DNA from: Bradyrhizobium arachidis
Lineage (GTDB): Bacteria; Pseudomonadota; Alphaproteobacteria; Rhizobiales; Xanthobacteraceae
Assembly (NCBI RefSeq): GCF_015291705.1
Contig: NZ_CP030050.1
Location: forward strand, 5,890,001 to 5,954,000
Length of the DNA stretch: 64,000 nucleotides
Direction of reading: 5' to 3'
The position numbers were made by a program, and so were the translations under genes. The notes under the pieces were generated by a model, which was not told the DNA's origin, made no database searches, and saw only the letters and a list, made by a program, of their open reading frames with translations. Position 1 is the stretch's first letter; every line of letters starts with the position of its first letter. Below are positions 49,153 to 59,036 of this stretch, one piece after another.

Positions 49153-49180
49153 GGTTAGAGCAGCGCCCCGTATCTCTCAC

Positions 49181-49313
49181 CGTCACCCTGAGGTGCTCGC
49201 CTCTTCGGCGAGCCTCGAAGAGCGACGGCCCTGCTGCAGCGGCGGGGCCGCTCATCCTTCGAGGCTCCCGGCGCGATGCTCCGCATCGTGCCGCTCGCAC
49301 CTCAGGATGACGG
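49181..49313. repeat. Palindromic repeat (GTCACCCTGAGGTGC type)
   Basis: Left arm cgtcaccctgaggtgctcg (from 49181) and right arm ending cacctcaggatgacgg (to 49313) are nearly complementary, with internal palindromes (ttcggcgagcctcgaagag / cttcgaggctcccggcgcg). Another Bradyrhizobium family, it follows the previous repeat by about 28 bp, so repeats fill almost all of 49062-49313. Confidence 0.8.
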
Positions 49314-49333
49314 GGCGGCAAGTGAGCCCACCC

Positions 49334-49594
49334 TCACGACAGCTTGCGCTTGCTCCGCAGGCGCAAATGCTCGTCGGCCTCCAGCTTGGTCATCCCCAGG
49401 AGATAATGCAGCACGTCGAGCTTGTGGCGCTCGGCGAGCTTGCGCAAAGCGCCGGCCTGCTCGGAGATGAAGGCGACCGCCTCATCGGCCCCACCTTCCC
49501 CCGGCTCCTCGTTGCGCGTGCGTGTCGGCGCGCGCGATGCGGCGCGCGCCCGTTTCCGTCCCGGCTTCGTCACCCGACCCCACCCCGAATCCAT
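49334..49594 (-). CDS. Small hypothetical protein divergent from topA (86 aa)
   Basis: From ATG 49594 the product has a basic first half (WGRVTKPGRKRARAASRAPT) and an amphipathic helical second half (ADEAVAFISEQAGALRKLAE, then RHKLDVLHYLLGMTKLEADE). The basic N-terminus with a helical tail could bind nucleic acid, but no family is recognised. Codon use supports coding. It is divergent from topA, with about 205 bp between starts. Confidence 0.6.
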   Translation of the reverse strand: MDSGWGRVTKPGRKRARAASRAPTRTRNEEPGEGGADEAVAFISEQAGALRKLAERHKLDVLHYLLGMTKLEADEHLRLRSKRKLS

Positions 49595-49799
49595 GCCCCG
49601 GAGGAACTTTACGCCGATCCCGCGCAACTCCAAGGTGGTATTTTGCAACTTTCTCGATATGAAACTTTTCCCATTTGGAACCCTCTCAACACCCCTCGAT
49701 TTGACAGCGAGGGCCTCACCACCCATGTTCGGATCGAAACGGCCGACCCGAGTCCTTTCGTTTTCGGCCTAAGATTTTCCCGTAAGTTACTGGAACTAC

Positions 49800-52547
49800 A
49801 TGAATATCGTCATTGTGGAGTCGCCGGCGAAAGCCAAGACGATCAACAAGTATCTGGGCTCGTCCTACGAGGTTCTGGCCTCGTTCGGCCATGTCCGCGA
49901 CCTGCCCGCGAAGAACGGCTCCGTCGATCCCGACGCCAATTTCAAGATGATCTGGGAGGTCGACCCCAAGGCGGCCGGCCGGCTCAACGATATCGCCAAA
50001 TCCCTGAAGGGCGCCGACCGCCTGATTCTCGCCACCGACCCTGATCGCGAGGGCGAGGCCATCTCCTGGCACGTGCTGGAGGTGATGAAGGAGAAGCGCG
50101 CGCTGAAGGATCAGAAGATCGAGCGCGTGGTGTTCAACGCCATCACCAAGCAGGCGGTCTCGGAGGCGATGAAGAACCCGCGCGAGATCGACGGCGCGCT
50201 GGTCGATGCCTATATGGCGCGCCGCGCGCTGGACTATCTCGTCGGCTTCACCCTCTCCCCCGTGCTGTGGCGCAAGCTGCCGGGCGCCCGCTCGGCCGGC
50301 CGCGTGCAGTCGGTGGCGCTGCGCCTCGTCTGCGACCGCGAGCTCGAGATCGAGAAATTCGTGCCGCGCGAGTACTGGTCGCTGATCGCGACCCTGCTCA
50401 CCCCGCGCGGCGACGCCTTCGAGGCGCGCCTCGTCGGCGCCGACGGCAAGAAGATCCAGCGTCTCGACATCGGCACCGGCGCGGAAGCCGAGGACTTCAA
50501 GAAGGCGCTGGAACTGGCGAGCTACGCCGTCACCGCGGTCGATGCCAAGCCGGCCCGGCGCAATCCGCAGGCGCCCTTCACTACCTCGACGCTGCAGCAG
50601 GAAGCCAGCCGCAAATACGGCTTTGCGCCGGCGCACACCATGCGCATCGCCCAGCGCCTCTATGAAGGCATCGACATCGGCGGCGAGACCACCGGACTCA
50701 TTACTTATATGCGTACCGACGGCGTGCAGATCGCCCCGGAGGCGATCACCCAGGCGCGCAAGGTGATCGGCGAGGATTACGGCAACGCCTACGTGCCGGA
50801 TGCCCCGCGCCAGTACCAGGCCAAGGCCAAGAACGCCCAGGAAGCGCACGAAGCGATCCGCCCGACCGACCTCTCCCGCCGCCCCGACAGCATGAGCCGC
50901 AAGCTCGATGCCGACCAGGCCAGGCTCTATGAGCTGATCTGGAAGCGCACCATTGCCAGCCAGATGGAATCGGCCGAGCTGGAGCGCACCACGGTCGACA
51001 TCACGGCGAAGGCTGGCGGCCGCACGCTGGAGCTGCGCGCCACCGGCCAGGTCGTCAAGTTCGACGGCTTCCTCGCACTGTACCAGGAAGGCCGCGACGA
51101 CGAGGAGGACGAAGACTCCCGCCGCCTGCCGGCCATGAGCCCGAACGACGCCCTGAAGCGGCAGTCGCTCGCCGTCACCCAGCACTTCACCGAGCCGCCG
51201 CCGCGCTTCTCGGAAGCATCCCTCGTCAAACGCATGGAAGAGTTAGGCATCGGCCGGCCCTCGACCTACGCCTCGATCCTCCAGGTCCTCAAAGACCGCG
51301 GCTACGTCAAGCTGGAGAAGAAGCGCCTGCACGGCGAGGACAAGGGCCGCGTCGTGGTCGCGTTCCTCGAAAGCTTCTTCGCGCGCTACGTCGAATACGA
51401 CTTCACGGCCAGCCTCGAAGAGCAGCTCGACCGCATCTCCAACAACGAGATCTCCTGGCAGCAGGTGCTGAAGGATTTCTGGACCGGCTTCATCGGCGCC
51501 GTCGACGATATCAAGGATCTGCGCGTCGCGCAGGTACTCGACGTGCTCGACGACATGCTGGGCCAGCACATCTATCCGCCTCGCGCGGACGGTGGCGATA
51601 TCAGGCAGTGCCCGAGCTGCGGCAGCGGCCGGCTGAACCTGAAGGCTGGCAAGTTCGGCGCCTTTGTCGGCTGCTCGAACTATCCGGAATGCCGCTACAC
51701 CCGTCAGCTCGCCGCCGACAGCGAGACCACCGCCGACCGTTCGCTCGGCCAGGATCCCGATACGGGCCGCGATGTCTGGGTCAAGGCTGGCCGCTTCGGC
51801 CCCTATATCCAGCTCGGCGAGCAGAAGGATTATGAGGAAGGCGAGAAGCCGAAGCGCGCCGGCATCCCGAAGGGCACCTCGCCCGGCGATGTCGACCTCG
51901 AGCTTGCGCTGAAGCTGTTGTCGCTGCCGCGCGAGATCGGCAAGCATCCGGAGACCGGCCAGCCGATCACGGCCGGCCTCGGCCGCTTCGGGCCGTTCGT
52001 GAAGCACGAGAAGACCTATGCCAGCCTCGAGGGCGGCGACGAGGTCTTCGACATCGGCCTCAACCGGGCGGTCACGCTGATTGCCGAGAAGGTCGCCAAG
52101 GGCCCGAGCCGGCGCTTCGGCGCCGATCCCGGCAAGGCGATCGGCGATCACCCGACGCTCGGCACGATCACCGTGAAGAGCGGCCGTTACGGTGCCTATG
52201 TCACCGCAGGCGGCATCAACGCGACGATCCCGGCCGAGATCGAGAAGGACGCGATCACGCTGCCGCAGGCAATCGCTCTGATCGACGAGCGCGCCGCCAA
52301 GGGCGGCGGCAAGGCGAAAGCCAAGAAGGCGGCCAAGCCGGCTAAGGCCAAGAAGACCACAGAGAAGGCCACGGACGGCGAGGACGCCGCGCCGAAGAAG
52401 AAGCCGGCCGCGAAGAAAGCCGCGGCCAAATCCAAAACCGAATCCACCAGCAAGGCGCGCGCTGCCGTGTCGTCGACCGCCAAAACGTCGCCGACCAAGA
52501 CCGCCGCCGCCAAGGCTCCGGCCAAGAAGAGTGCCGGCAAGACTTAG
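49800..52547 (+). CDS. topA: DNA topoisomerase I
   Basis: The 915-aa product has the type IA layout: Toprim VIVESPAKAKTINKYLG and ATDPDREGEAISWHVL, catalytic Tyr in GLITYMRTDGVQI, one zinc finger (CPSCGSGRLNLK ... FVGCSNYPECRYTR), three C-terminal repeats each with GR(F/Y)GP/AY (about residues 660-830) and a Lys/Ala/Pro-rich tail of about 80 residues. It relaxes negative supercoils. The tail is like other histone-H1-like tails in Bradyrhizobium. rnr follows by 19 bp on the same strand. Confidence 0.97.
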   Translation: MNIVIVESPAKAKTINKYLGSSYEVLASFGHVRDLPAKNGSVDPDANFKMIWEVDPKAAGRLNDIAKSLKGADRLILATDPDREGEAISWHVLEVMKEKRALKDQKIERVVFNAITKQAVSEAMKNPREIDGALVDAYMARRALDYLVGFTLSPVLWRKLPGARSAGRVQSVALRLVCDRELEIEKFVPREYWSLIATLLTPRGDAFEARLVGADGKKIQRLDIGTGAEAEDFKKALELASYAVTAVDAKPARRNPQAPFTTSTLQQEASRKYGFAPAHTMRIAQRLYEGIDIGGETTGLITYMRTDGVQIAPEAITQARKVIGEDYGNAYVPDAPRQYQAKAKNAQEAHEAIRPTDLSRRPDSMSRKLDADQARLYELIWKRTIASQMESAELERTTVDITAKAGGRTLELRATGQVVKFDGFLALYQEGRDDEEDEDSRRLPAMSPNDALKRQSLAVTQHFTEPPPRFSEASLVKRMEELGIGRPSTYASILQVLKDRGYVKLEKKRLHGEDKGRVVVAFLESFFARYVEYDFTASLEEQLDRISNNEISWQQVLKDFWTGFIGAVDDIKDLRVAQVLDVLDDMLGQHIYPPRADGGDIRQCPSCGSGRLNLKAGKFGAFVGCSNYPECRYTRQLAADSETTADRSLGQDPDTGRDVWVKAGRFGPYIQLGEQKDYEEGEKPKRAGIPKGTSPGDVDLELALKLLSLPREIGKHPETGQPITAGLGRFGPFVKHEKTYASLEGGDEVFDIGLNRAVTLIAEKVAKGPSRRFGADPGKAIGDHPTLGTITVKSGRYGAYVTAGGINATIPAEIEKDAITLPQAIALIDERAAKGGGKAKAKKAAKPAKAKKTTEKATDGEDAAPKKKPAAKKAAAKSKTESTSKARAAVSSTAKTSPTKTAAAKAPAKKSAGKT

Positions 52548-52566
52548 ATCAAGAATTAGAGGTTAA

Positions 52567-54912
52567 GTGAAACGCAAGCATGACCATGGCTTTCCCGACA
52601 GGCAAGCCATCGTCGCCTTCATCAAGGCAAATCACGGAAAGGTCGGAACCCGCGAAATTGCGCGCGAGTTCGGCCTGAAGAACGCCGATCGCGTCGAGCT
52701 CAAGCGCATGCTGCGCGAGCTCGCCGACGACGGGATCATCAAGAAAAAACGCCACAAGGTGTCCGAGCCGGACGCGCTGCCGCCGACGCTGCTCGCCGAC
52801 ATCACGGGGCGCGACTCCGACGGCGAATTGATCGCCTCCCCCGCCGAATGGGACGAGGTCGAGAGCGGCGAGCCGCCCAAAATCATCATCGAGATGCCGC
52901 GCCGGGCCAAGCCCGGCACCGCCGCCGGTGTCGGCGACCGCGCGCTGCTGCGCGTCGAACGCAACGACGAGGACGAAGGCCCGGCCTATCGCGGCCGCAT
53001 CATCAAGGTCATCGACAAGGCCAAGAGCCGCATCCTCGGCGTGTTCCGCAGCCTTCCCGAAGGCGGCGGACGGCTCGTCCCCGTCGACAAGAAGTTCGCC
53101 GACCGCGAGCTGAATATCGCCAGGACAGATACATCAGGCGCGCAGGACGGCGATCTCGTCAGCGTCGATATCGTCCGCACCCGCGGCTTTGGCCTCGCCT
53201 CCGGCCGGGTCAAGGAGAAGCTCGGCTCGGTCAAGTCGGAGAAGGCGATCAGCCTGATCGCGATCTACGCCCACGAGATCCCGCTGCAATTCTCCTCCGC
53301 CGCCGAGCGCGAGGCGGAAGCCGCCGAGCCCGCCAACCTTAGGGGACGCGAGGACTGGCGCGACGTCCCGCTCGTCACCATCGATCCGCCCGACGCCAAG
53401 GATCACGACGACGCGGTGCATGCGCAAGCCGACGAGGATCCCAACAACAAGGGCGGCTTCATCGTCAACGTCGCGATTGCCGATGTCAGCTTCTACGTCC
53501 AGCCGGGCACCGCGCTCGACCGCGACGCGCTCGACCGCGGCAACTCGGTCTATTTCCCCGATCGCGTCGTGCCGATGCTGCCCGAGCGCATCTCCAACAA
53601 TCTCTGCTCGTTGGTGCCGGGCGAGCCGCGCGGCGCGCTCGCGGTGCGGATGGTGATCGGCCCCGATGGCCGCAAGCGCTCGCACAGTTTTCATCGCATC
53701 CTGATGCGCTCGGCGGCGAAGCTGAACTATGCACAGGCGCAGGCCGCGATCGACGGCCGCACCGATGACACCACCGGCCCTCTGCTCGATCCGATCCTGA
53801 GGCCGCTCTACGCCGCTTACGCCTGTGCCAAGCGCGCGCGCGACGAGCGCGATCCGCTCAATCTCGATCTGCCCGAGCGCAAGATCCTGCTCAAGAGCGA
53901 CGGCACGGTCGACCGCGTCGTCGTGCCCGAGCGTCTCGATGCGCACAAGCTGATCGAGGAGTTCATGATCCTCGCCAACGTCGCAGCGGCCGAGATGCTG
54001 GAGAAGAAATCGCTCCCGCTGATCTACCGCGTCCATGACGAGCCGACGCTGGAGAAGGTGCACGCGCTCGCGGAGTTCCTGGAGACACTCGACGTCCCCT
54101 TCACCAAATCAGGCGCGTTGCGCCCCACCCTGTTCAACCGCGTGCTGGCCCAGCTCGAAGGCCACGACTATTACCCGCTGGTGAGCGAGGTGGTGCTGCG
54201 CGCCCAGGCGCAGGCGGAATATTCCTCGGAGAATTACGGTCATTTCGGCCTGAATTTGCGCCGCTACGCGCATTTCACCTCGCCGATCCGCCGCTACGCC
54301 GACCTCGTCGTGCACCGCGCCCTGGTCCGCGCGCTCGGCCTTGGCGAAGGCGCCCTGCCCGACAGCGAGACGCCGGAGAGCCTCGGCGAGGTCGCCGCGC
54401 ATATTTCGCTGACCGAGCGCCGCGCGATGAAGGCGGAGCGCGAGACCGTGGATCGCCTGATCGCGCATCACCTCGCCGACCGCATCGGCGCCAGCTTCCA
54501 GGGCCGAGTCTCCGGCGTCACCCGCGCCGGCCTGTTCGTGAAGCTCTCCGAGACCGGCGCCGATGGCCTGATCCCGATCCGATCCCTCGGCACGGAATAT
54601 TTCAACTATGACGAGGGCCGTCACGCGCTGGTCGGCACGCGCAGCGGCACCATGTACCAGCTCGGTGACGTCGTCGATGTCCGCCTGATCGAAGCGGCCC
54701 CCATCGCAGGCGCGCTGCGGTTCGAGCTGCTGTCCTCGGACAGCGAGAGCAGCCCACGCGAGCGCCGGCCGTTCCGCGCCCAGCGCAAATCCGCCAAGGC
54801 GCATCCGGGACGCAGCCCGGAGAGAAAACGCAAGCCGGAGAAGCAAAAGTCCGGCAAGGGCAAGAAGCAGAGAAAGAACAAGGGTAAGAGCAAGAAGGGC
54901 AGCGCGTGGTGA
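52567..54912 (+). CDS. rnr: Ribonuclease R
   Basis: The 781-aa product has an N-terminal winged helix (VAFIKANHGKVGTREIAREF), OB/cold-shock domains, the RNB domain with catalytic Asp run DPPDAKDHDDAVHAQAD, the PIRRYADLVVHRAL motif and a C-terminal S1 domain (FQGRVSGVTRAGLFVKLSET), then a Lys/Arg-rich tail (about 55 residues) typical of RNase R. It degrades structured RNA 3' to 5'. The start is GTG 52567 with agaggtta just upstream. topA-rnr-DUF983 look like one transcript; the next start lies at the stop. Confidence 0.96.
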   Translation: MKRKHDHGFPDRQAIVAFIKANHGKVGTREIAREFGLKNADRVELKRMLRELADDGIIKKKRHKVSEPDALPPTLLADITGRDSDGELIASPAEWDEVESGEPPKIIIEMPRRAKPGTAAGVGDRALLRVERNDEDEGPAYRGRIIKVIDKAKSRILGVFRSLPEGGGRLVPVDKKFADRELNIARTDTSGAQDGDLVSVDIVRTRGFGLASGRVKEKLGSVKSEKAISLIAIYAHEIPLQFSSAAEREAEAAEPANLRGREDWRDVPLVTIDPPDAKDHDDAVHAQADEDPNNKGGFIVNVAIADVSFYVQPGTALDRDALDRGNSVYFPDRVVPMLPERISNNLCSLVPGEPRGALAVRMVIGPDGRKRSHSFHRILMRSAAKLNYAQAQAAIDGRTDDTTGPLLDPILRPLYAAYACAKRARDERDPLNLDLPERKILLKSDGTVDRVVVPERLDAHKLIEEFMILANVAAAEMLEKKSLPLIYRVHDEPTLEKVHALAEFLETLDVPFTKSGALRPTLFNRVLAQLEGHDYYPLVSEVVLRAQAQAEYSSENYGHFGLNLRRYAHFTSPIRRYADLVVHRALVRALGLGEGALPDSETPESLGEVAAHISLTERRAMKAERETVDRLIAHHLADRIGASFQGRVSGVTRAGLFVKLSETGADGLIPIRSLGTEYFNYDEGRHALVGTRSGTMYQLGDVVDVRLIEAAPIAGALRFELLSSDSESSPRERRPFRAQRKSAKAHPGRSPERKRKPEKQKSGKGKKQRKNKGKSKKGSAW

Positions 54913-54914
54913 CA

Positions 54915-55346
54915 ATGAGCACGGCCCCAAAAATCTGGACGCGCGAGACTGGTCTCGTCGAGAAGCGCGACGTCTGGACCGCGATGAAGCGCGGCTTTCG
55001 CAGCCGCTGCCCGCGCTGCGGCCAGGGCAAGCTGTTCCGCGCCTTCCTGAAGACCGCGGACAATTGCAGCGCCTGCGGCCTCGACTTCACGCCGCACCGC
55101 GCCGACGACCTGCCCGCCTATCTCGTCATCGTCATCGTCGGCCACGTCACGGTGCCGGCGATTCTCTGGATCGAGACCAATTACACGACGCCGGTCTGGC
55201 TGACCTTCGTGGCCTATCTGCCCTTCACATTCTTTGCTTCGCTCGGGCTGCTCCAGCCGGTCAAGGGAGCTGTGGTCGGCTTGCAATGGGCTCTGCGCAT
55301 GCACGGGTTTGACGAGAACCCGCCGGATGGTATTCCGCCGGTGTAA
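54915..55346 (+). CDS. DUF983 membrane protein
   Basis: The 143-aa product has an N-terminal zinc-ribbon-like part with two CxxC pairs (CPRCGQGKLFRAF and NCSACGLDF), then HRADDLPAYLVI and two membrane helices (about residues 70-90 and 98-118). This is the DUF983 architecture; the function is unknown, though genomic neighbours in the family often concern RNA or the Nudix protein that follows. ATG 54915 is two bases past the rnr stop; GTG 54906 or 54909 are alternatives. It is co-directional with rnr and the Nudix gene. Confidence 0.9.
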   Translation: MSTAPKIWTRETGLVEKRDVWTAMKRGFRSRCPRCGQGKLFRAFLKTADNCSACGLDFTPHRADDLPAYLVIVIVGHVTVPAILWIETNYTTPVWLTFVAYLPFTFFASLGLLQPVKGAVVGLQWALRMHGFDENPPDGIPPV

Positions 55347-55377
55347 GCAATAAGCAAAAAACGCTCTGGGTGAGGAC

Positions 55378-56142
55378 ATGACGGATATTTCGCAGGCCGA
55401 AGACAAGGCCAAGATCCACGAGGGCAAGGAAGCTGACCATCATCCTTATTTCCGCCCAAAGGACGCCGCGACGCTGATCCTGGTCGATCGCAGCGGCGCC
55501 ATTCCAAAAGTGCTGGTCGGCAAGCGCCACGACAAGGTGGTGTTCATGCCCGGAAAATTCGTGTTCCCCGGCGGCCGCGTCGACAAGGACGATCACCGCG
55601 TGCCGTGTGCTGCGCCGATCACCGCGGAGCTGGAAGCCAATCTCGCCAAGGGCAGCCCGAAGACGCCGGCCTCGCGCGCAAAGTCGCTGGCGATCGCCGC
55701 GATCCGCGAAGCCTGTGAGGAGACCGGCCTCTGCCTCGGGCGCAAGGTCGAGGGCAAGGCCAGGCTCGAAGGTCCGTGGAAGCCGTTCGCGGATGCAGGC
55801 CTGCTGCCCGATCCCTCCAGCCTGTTCTTGATCGCGCGCGCGATCACCCCGCCCGGCCGCGTCAAGCGCTTCGATACGCGCTTCTTCACCGCCGATGCCT
55901 CCGCGATCACCCACCGCGTCGAGGGCGTCATCCACGCCGATGCGGAGCTGGTCGAGCTGGTCTGGGTCGAGCTCGGCTCGAAGCCGCTCGCCGAACTGCA
56001 TCCGATGACGCGCAATGTGCTCAACGAGCTCGATACCCGCCTTGCCACCGGCCCGCTCCGGCACGATGCGCCGGTGCCGTTCTTCCATTTCTATGGCGGC
56101 AAGATGCAACGAGATGTGCTAGGTGAAGGAAAGGGCGCTTAA
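55378..56142 (+). CDS. Nudix hydrolase with split Nudix box
   Basis: The 254-aa product has KFVFPGGRVDKDD, then after an insertion of about 35 residues AIREACEETGLCLG. Together they give the Nudix box GX5EX7REUXEEXGU with an insertion between the Gly and the RE-EE part, as in NUDT7/NUDT19-like family members, which act on CoA derivatives. The C-terminal part (ELVWVELGSKPLAELHPMTR) fits that subgroup. The likely role is hydrolysis of a nucleoside diphosphate derivative. It follows the DUF983 gene by 31 bp. Confidence 0.88.
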   Translation: MTDISQAEDKAKIHEGKEADHHPYFRPKDAATLILVDRSGAIPKVLVGKRHDKVVFMPGKFVFPGGRVDKDDHRVPCAAPITAELEANLAKGSPKTPASRAKSLAIAAIREACEETGLCLGRKVEGKARLEGPWKPFADAGLLPDPSSLFLIARAITPPGRVKRFDTRFFTADASAITHRVEGVIHADAELVELVWVELGSKPLAELHPMTRNVLNELDTRLATGPLRHDAPVPFFHFYGGKMQRDVLGEGKGA

Positions 56143-56159
56143 ACGACTGGGAGGGTCGG

Positions 56160-57497
56160 ATGACGCGGTTCGCAAGGCCTCTGCTCGCTTCCGTCGCGTT
56201 GTGCAGCCTGCTCTCGTTGCCTGCCCATGCAGAGCTCGACGTCGCCAGATTGAAGCAGACGATCGAGACCTCCTTCGAGAGCGACTATCCGAAGCTCGAT
56301 GCGCTCTACAAGGACATCCACGCCCATCCCGAGATCGCCTTCCAGGAAGAGAAGACCGCGGCGAAACTCGCCGCCGAGATGCGCGCGATCGGTTTCGAGG
56401 TCACCGAGCGCGTCGGCAAGACCGGTCTTGTTGCCATCTACAGGAACGGCGACGGTCCTACCATCATGGTTCGCACCGAGCTCGATGCGCTGCCGATGGA
56501 AGAGAAGACCGGCCTGCCCTATGCCAGCCGCGACAAGCAGGTCTGGCAGGGCCGCGAGACCTTCGTCGCCCATAGCTGCGGCCATGACATCCACATGGCG
56601 AGCTGGGTCGGCACGGCGAAGACCCTGGTCGGCATCAAGGACCAGTGGCACGGTACGCTGATGTTCATCGCGCAGCCCGCGGAGGAAGAGGTCGCAGGCG
56701 CAAGGGCCATGATCGATGATGGCCTGTTCACCCGCTTTCCGAAGCCCGACGTGGGATTTGCCCTGCACGACGGCAATGGAGCCTACGGCTCCGTGACCTA
56801 CAGGGTCGGGGTCGGATCGTCGAATGTCGACGGTCTCTTCATCAGATTTATCGGCCGCGGCGGCCACGGTGCGATACCGCAGGCGACCATCGATCCCGTG
56901 ATGATGGCATCCCGCTTCGTCATCGACGTGCAGAGCGTGATCAGCCGTGAGAAGGACCCGACCGAATTCGGCCTTGTCACCATCGGCGCGATCCACGCCG
57001 GCACCGCCGGCAACATCATTCCCGACGAGGCCAGGGTGATCGGCACGATCCGCAGCTTCAAGCCGCAGGTGCGCGCCAGGATGCTGGCCGGGATCGAGCG
57101 CACGGCGAAGGCAGTGGCGGCGATGGCGGATGCGCCCGCGCCCGAAATCCGTCTCGACGAGGGGACCAAGGCGGTGGTGAACGATGCCGCCGTCGTCGGC
57201 CAGGCCGAGCGGGTGCTGAAAGCGGCCTTCGGCGACAAGTTCAACGTCACCCCTGCGAACACGACCAGCGAAGACTATTCGGAATATGTCAATGCCGGCG
57301 TGCCTTCGATGTTCTTCAACATCGGCGTCTATGAGCCCGACCGCGTCGCGGCCGCGCGTAACGGCAGCGGCCCGCCGCTTCCCGGCAACCACTCGCCGCA
57401 ATTCGCCCCGGTGCCGAAACCGACCATCCAGACCGGCGTCACCGCGATGACGCTCGCCGTGCTCAGCGCCTTCGATCAAAGGGCGCGGGGGCAGTAG
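56160..57497 (+). CDS. Exported M20-family amidohydrolase
   Basis: The 445-aa product has a signal peptide (MTRFARPLLASVALCSLLSL, cleaved after AHA), and the M20D/AmhX-type metal site: HPEIAFQEEKTAAKLA, MVRTELDALPMEE, AHSCGHDIHMASW, the Glu pair in QPAEEEVAGA and the late His in NHSPQFAPVPK. A dimerisation lid lies between. It should hydrolyse an N-acyl amino acid or peptide-like amide in the periplasm. A strong ribosome site (gggagggtcgg) precedes ATG 56160, 18 bp after the Nudix stop. Confidence 0.92.
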   Translation: MTRFARPLLASVALCSLLSLPAHAELDVARLKQTIETSFESDYPKLDALYKDIHAHPEIAFQEEKTAAKLAAEMRAIGFEVTERVGKTGLVAIYRNGDGPTIMVRTELDALPMEEKTGLPYASRDKQVWQGRETFVAHSCGHDIHMASWVGTAKTLVGIKDQWHGTLMFIAQPAEEEVAGARAMIDDGLFTRFPKPDVGFALHDGNGAYGSVTYRVGVGSSNVDGLFIRFIGRGGHGAIPQATIDPVMMASRFVIDVQSVISREKDPTEFGLVTIGAIHAGTAGNIIPDEARVIGTIRSFKPQVRARMLAGIERTAKAVAAMADAPAPEIRLDEGTKAVVNDAAVVGQAERVLKAAFGDKFNVTPANTTSEDYSEYVNAGVPSMFFNIGVYEPDRVAAARNGSGPPLPGNHSPQFAPVPKPTIQTGVTAMTLAVLSAFDQRARGQ

Positions 57498-57683
57498 TCC
57501 CCCCTCGCCGTCAGTGTCTGCGGTTTGATGGATTCCGGGCGCGCCGCTTCGCCGGGCTTCGGAATGACGCGAACGTGCTGAGAGTTGATCGAAAAACGAA
57601 AAATTCTTCCCGGCCCTCCCAATGGCGGAGTTCCTCCGCGTCCCTATGTCTTTGCGGACGACACCCAGAACGGATACGGGGCG

Positions 57684-59009
57684 ATGGCACAACGGCAACT
57701 CAAGCTTGGCGCGTTCATGCGCCCGATCAGCATCCACACCGGCGCCTGGCGCTATCCCGGGGCCTGGCCCGACGCCAATTTCAACTTCGGTCACATCAAG
57801 CAGCTGATCCAAAAGCTCGAGGCCGGCAAATTCGACGCCTTCTTCATGGCCGATCACTTGGCCGTCTTGAACATGCCGATCAATGCGCTCAAGCGCAGCC
57901 ACACCGTGACCTCGTTCGAGCCGTTCACGCTGCTGTCGGCGCTCTCCGCCGTCACCGAACGGATCGGCCTGATCGCGACAGGCTCGACCACGTTTGACGA
58001 GCCCTATCACGTCGCCCGCCGTTTCGCCTCGCTCGACCATCTCAGCGGCGGCCGCGCGGGCTGGAACATCGTCACCACCTCGAACCCGGACGCGGCGCTG
58101 AATTTCGGCCTCGACGACCACATGGAGCATGCCGAGCGCTACAAGCGCGCCCGCGAGTTCTACGACGTCGTCACGGGCCTGTGGGATTCCTTCGCCGACG
58201 ACGCATTCGTACGCGATGTGGAATCCGGCCTGTTCTTCGATCCCGCCAAGATGCACACGCTCGACCACAACGGCAAATATCTGAAGGTGCGCGGTCCCCT
58301 CAACATCGCCCGCCCGGTGCAGGGCTGGCCGGTGATCGTGCAGGCCGGCGCGTCGGAAGACGGCAGGCAGCTCGCGGCCGAAACCGCGGAAGCCGTGTTC
58401 ACCGGCGGCGGCAGCCTCGCCGACGGACAGAAGCTCTATGCGGACATCAAGGGCCGCATGGAGAAGGTCGGGCGCGACCCCGAGCACCTCAAGATCCTGC
58501 CCGGCGCCTTCGTCGTGGTCGGCGACAGCGTCGATGAAGCCAAGGAGAAGCGCGCCCTGCTCGACGGCCGCGTGCATTACGACAGCGCCATCGCTTCGCT
58601 CTCGGTTATCCTCGGCACCGATGCGTCAGGTTTCGATCCCGATGGGCCCCTGCCCGAGATCCCCGAGACCAACGCCAGCAAGAGCGGCCGTCAGCGCATG
58701 GTCGATCTCGCCACCCGCGAAAAGCTCACCGTGCGCCAGCTCGCCCAGCGCGTCGGCGGCTATGGCGGGCTGTCGTTCGTCGGCACGGCGAAAACCATCG
58801 CCGATCAGATGGAGGAATGGCTGGTCGGGCGCGGCTCCGACGGCTTCAACATCATGTTCCCGTTCCTGCCCGCGGGCCTGGACGATTTCGTCGACAAGGT
58901 GGTCCCGGAGCTCCAGCGCCGCGGGATTTTCCGGAAAGAGTATGAAGGGCCCACTTTGAGAGAGAATCTCGGCCTTCCGCGGCCGAAAAACCGCTTCTTT
59001 GAGGCCTGA
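57684..59009 (+). CDS. FMN-dependent monooxygenase (NtaA/SnaA/DszA family)
   Basis: The 441-aa product is of the bacterial luciferase superfamily, NtaA/SnaA/DszA group: LGAFMRPISIHTGAWRYPGA, FDAFFMADHLAVLNMP, RFASLDHLSGGRAGWNIVTT (with SDHLSGGR-type motif), GWPVIVQAGASEDGRQLAA and FVGTAKTIADQMEEW. It uses reduced FMN from a partner reductase to oxidise a substrate such as a chelator, sulfur heterocycle or alkane. ATG 57684 starts the conserved region; the frame from 57585 upstream is not conserved-looking. It ends with a terminator. Confidence 0.92.
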   Translation: MAQRQLKLGAFMRPISIHTGAWRYPGAWPDANFNFGHIKQLIQKLEAGKFDAFFMADHLAVLNMPINALKRSHTVTSFEPFTLLSALSAVTERIGLIATGSTTFDEPYHVARRFASLDHLSGGRAGWNIVTTSNPDAALNFGLDDHMEHAERYKRAREFYDVVTGLWDSFADDAFVRDVESGLFFDPAKMHTLDHNGKYLKVRGPLNIARPVQGWPVIVQAGASEDGRQLAAETAEAVFTGGGSLADGQKLYADIKGRMEKVGRDPEHLKILPGAFVVVGDSVDEAKEKRALLDGRVHYDSAIASLSVILGTDASGFDPDGPLPEIPETNASKSGRQRMVDLATREKLTVRQLAQRVGGYGGLSFVGTAKTIADQMEEWLVGRGSDGFNIMFPFLPAGLDDFVDKVVPELQRRGIFRKEYEGPTLRENLGLPRPKNRFFEA

Positions 59010-59036
59010 TGGGCCCGATTTGAGTGGTTTTTGGCC

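Noticed and set aside
49062..49313. Dense repeats resembling a CRISPR-like array
   Set aside because: These are two different palindromic elements side by side, without regular spacing, unique spacers or cas genes.
56139..58577. An 812-codon minus-strand frame opposite the amidohydrolase and the monooxygenase
   Set aside because: Antisense shadow of two clear enzymes; no start or domain evidence.
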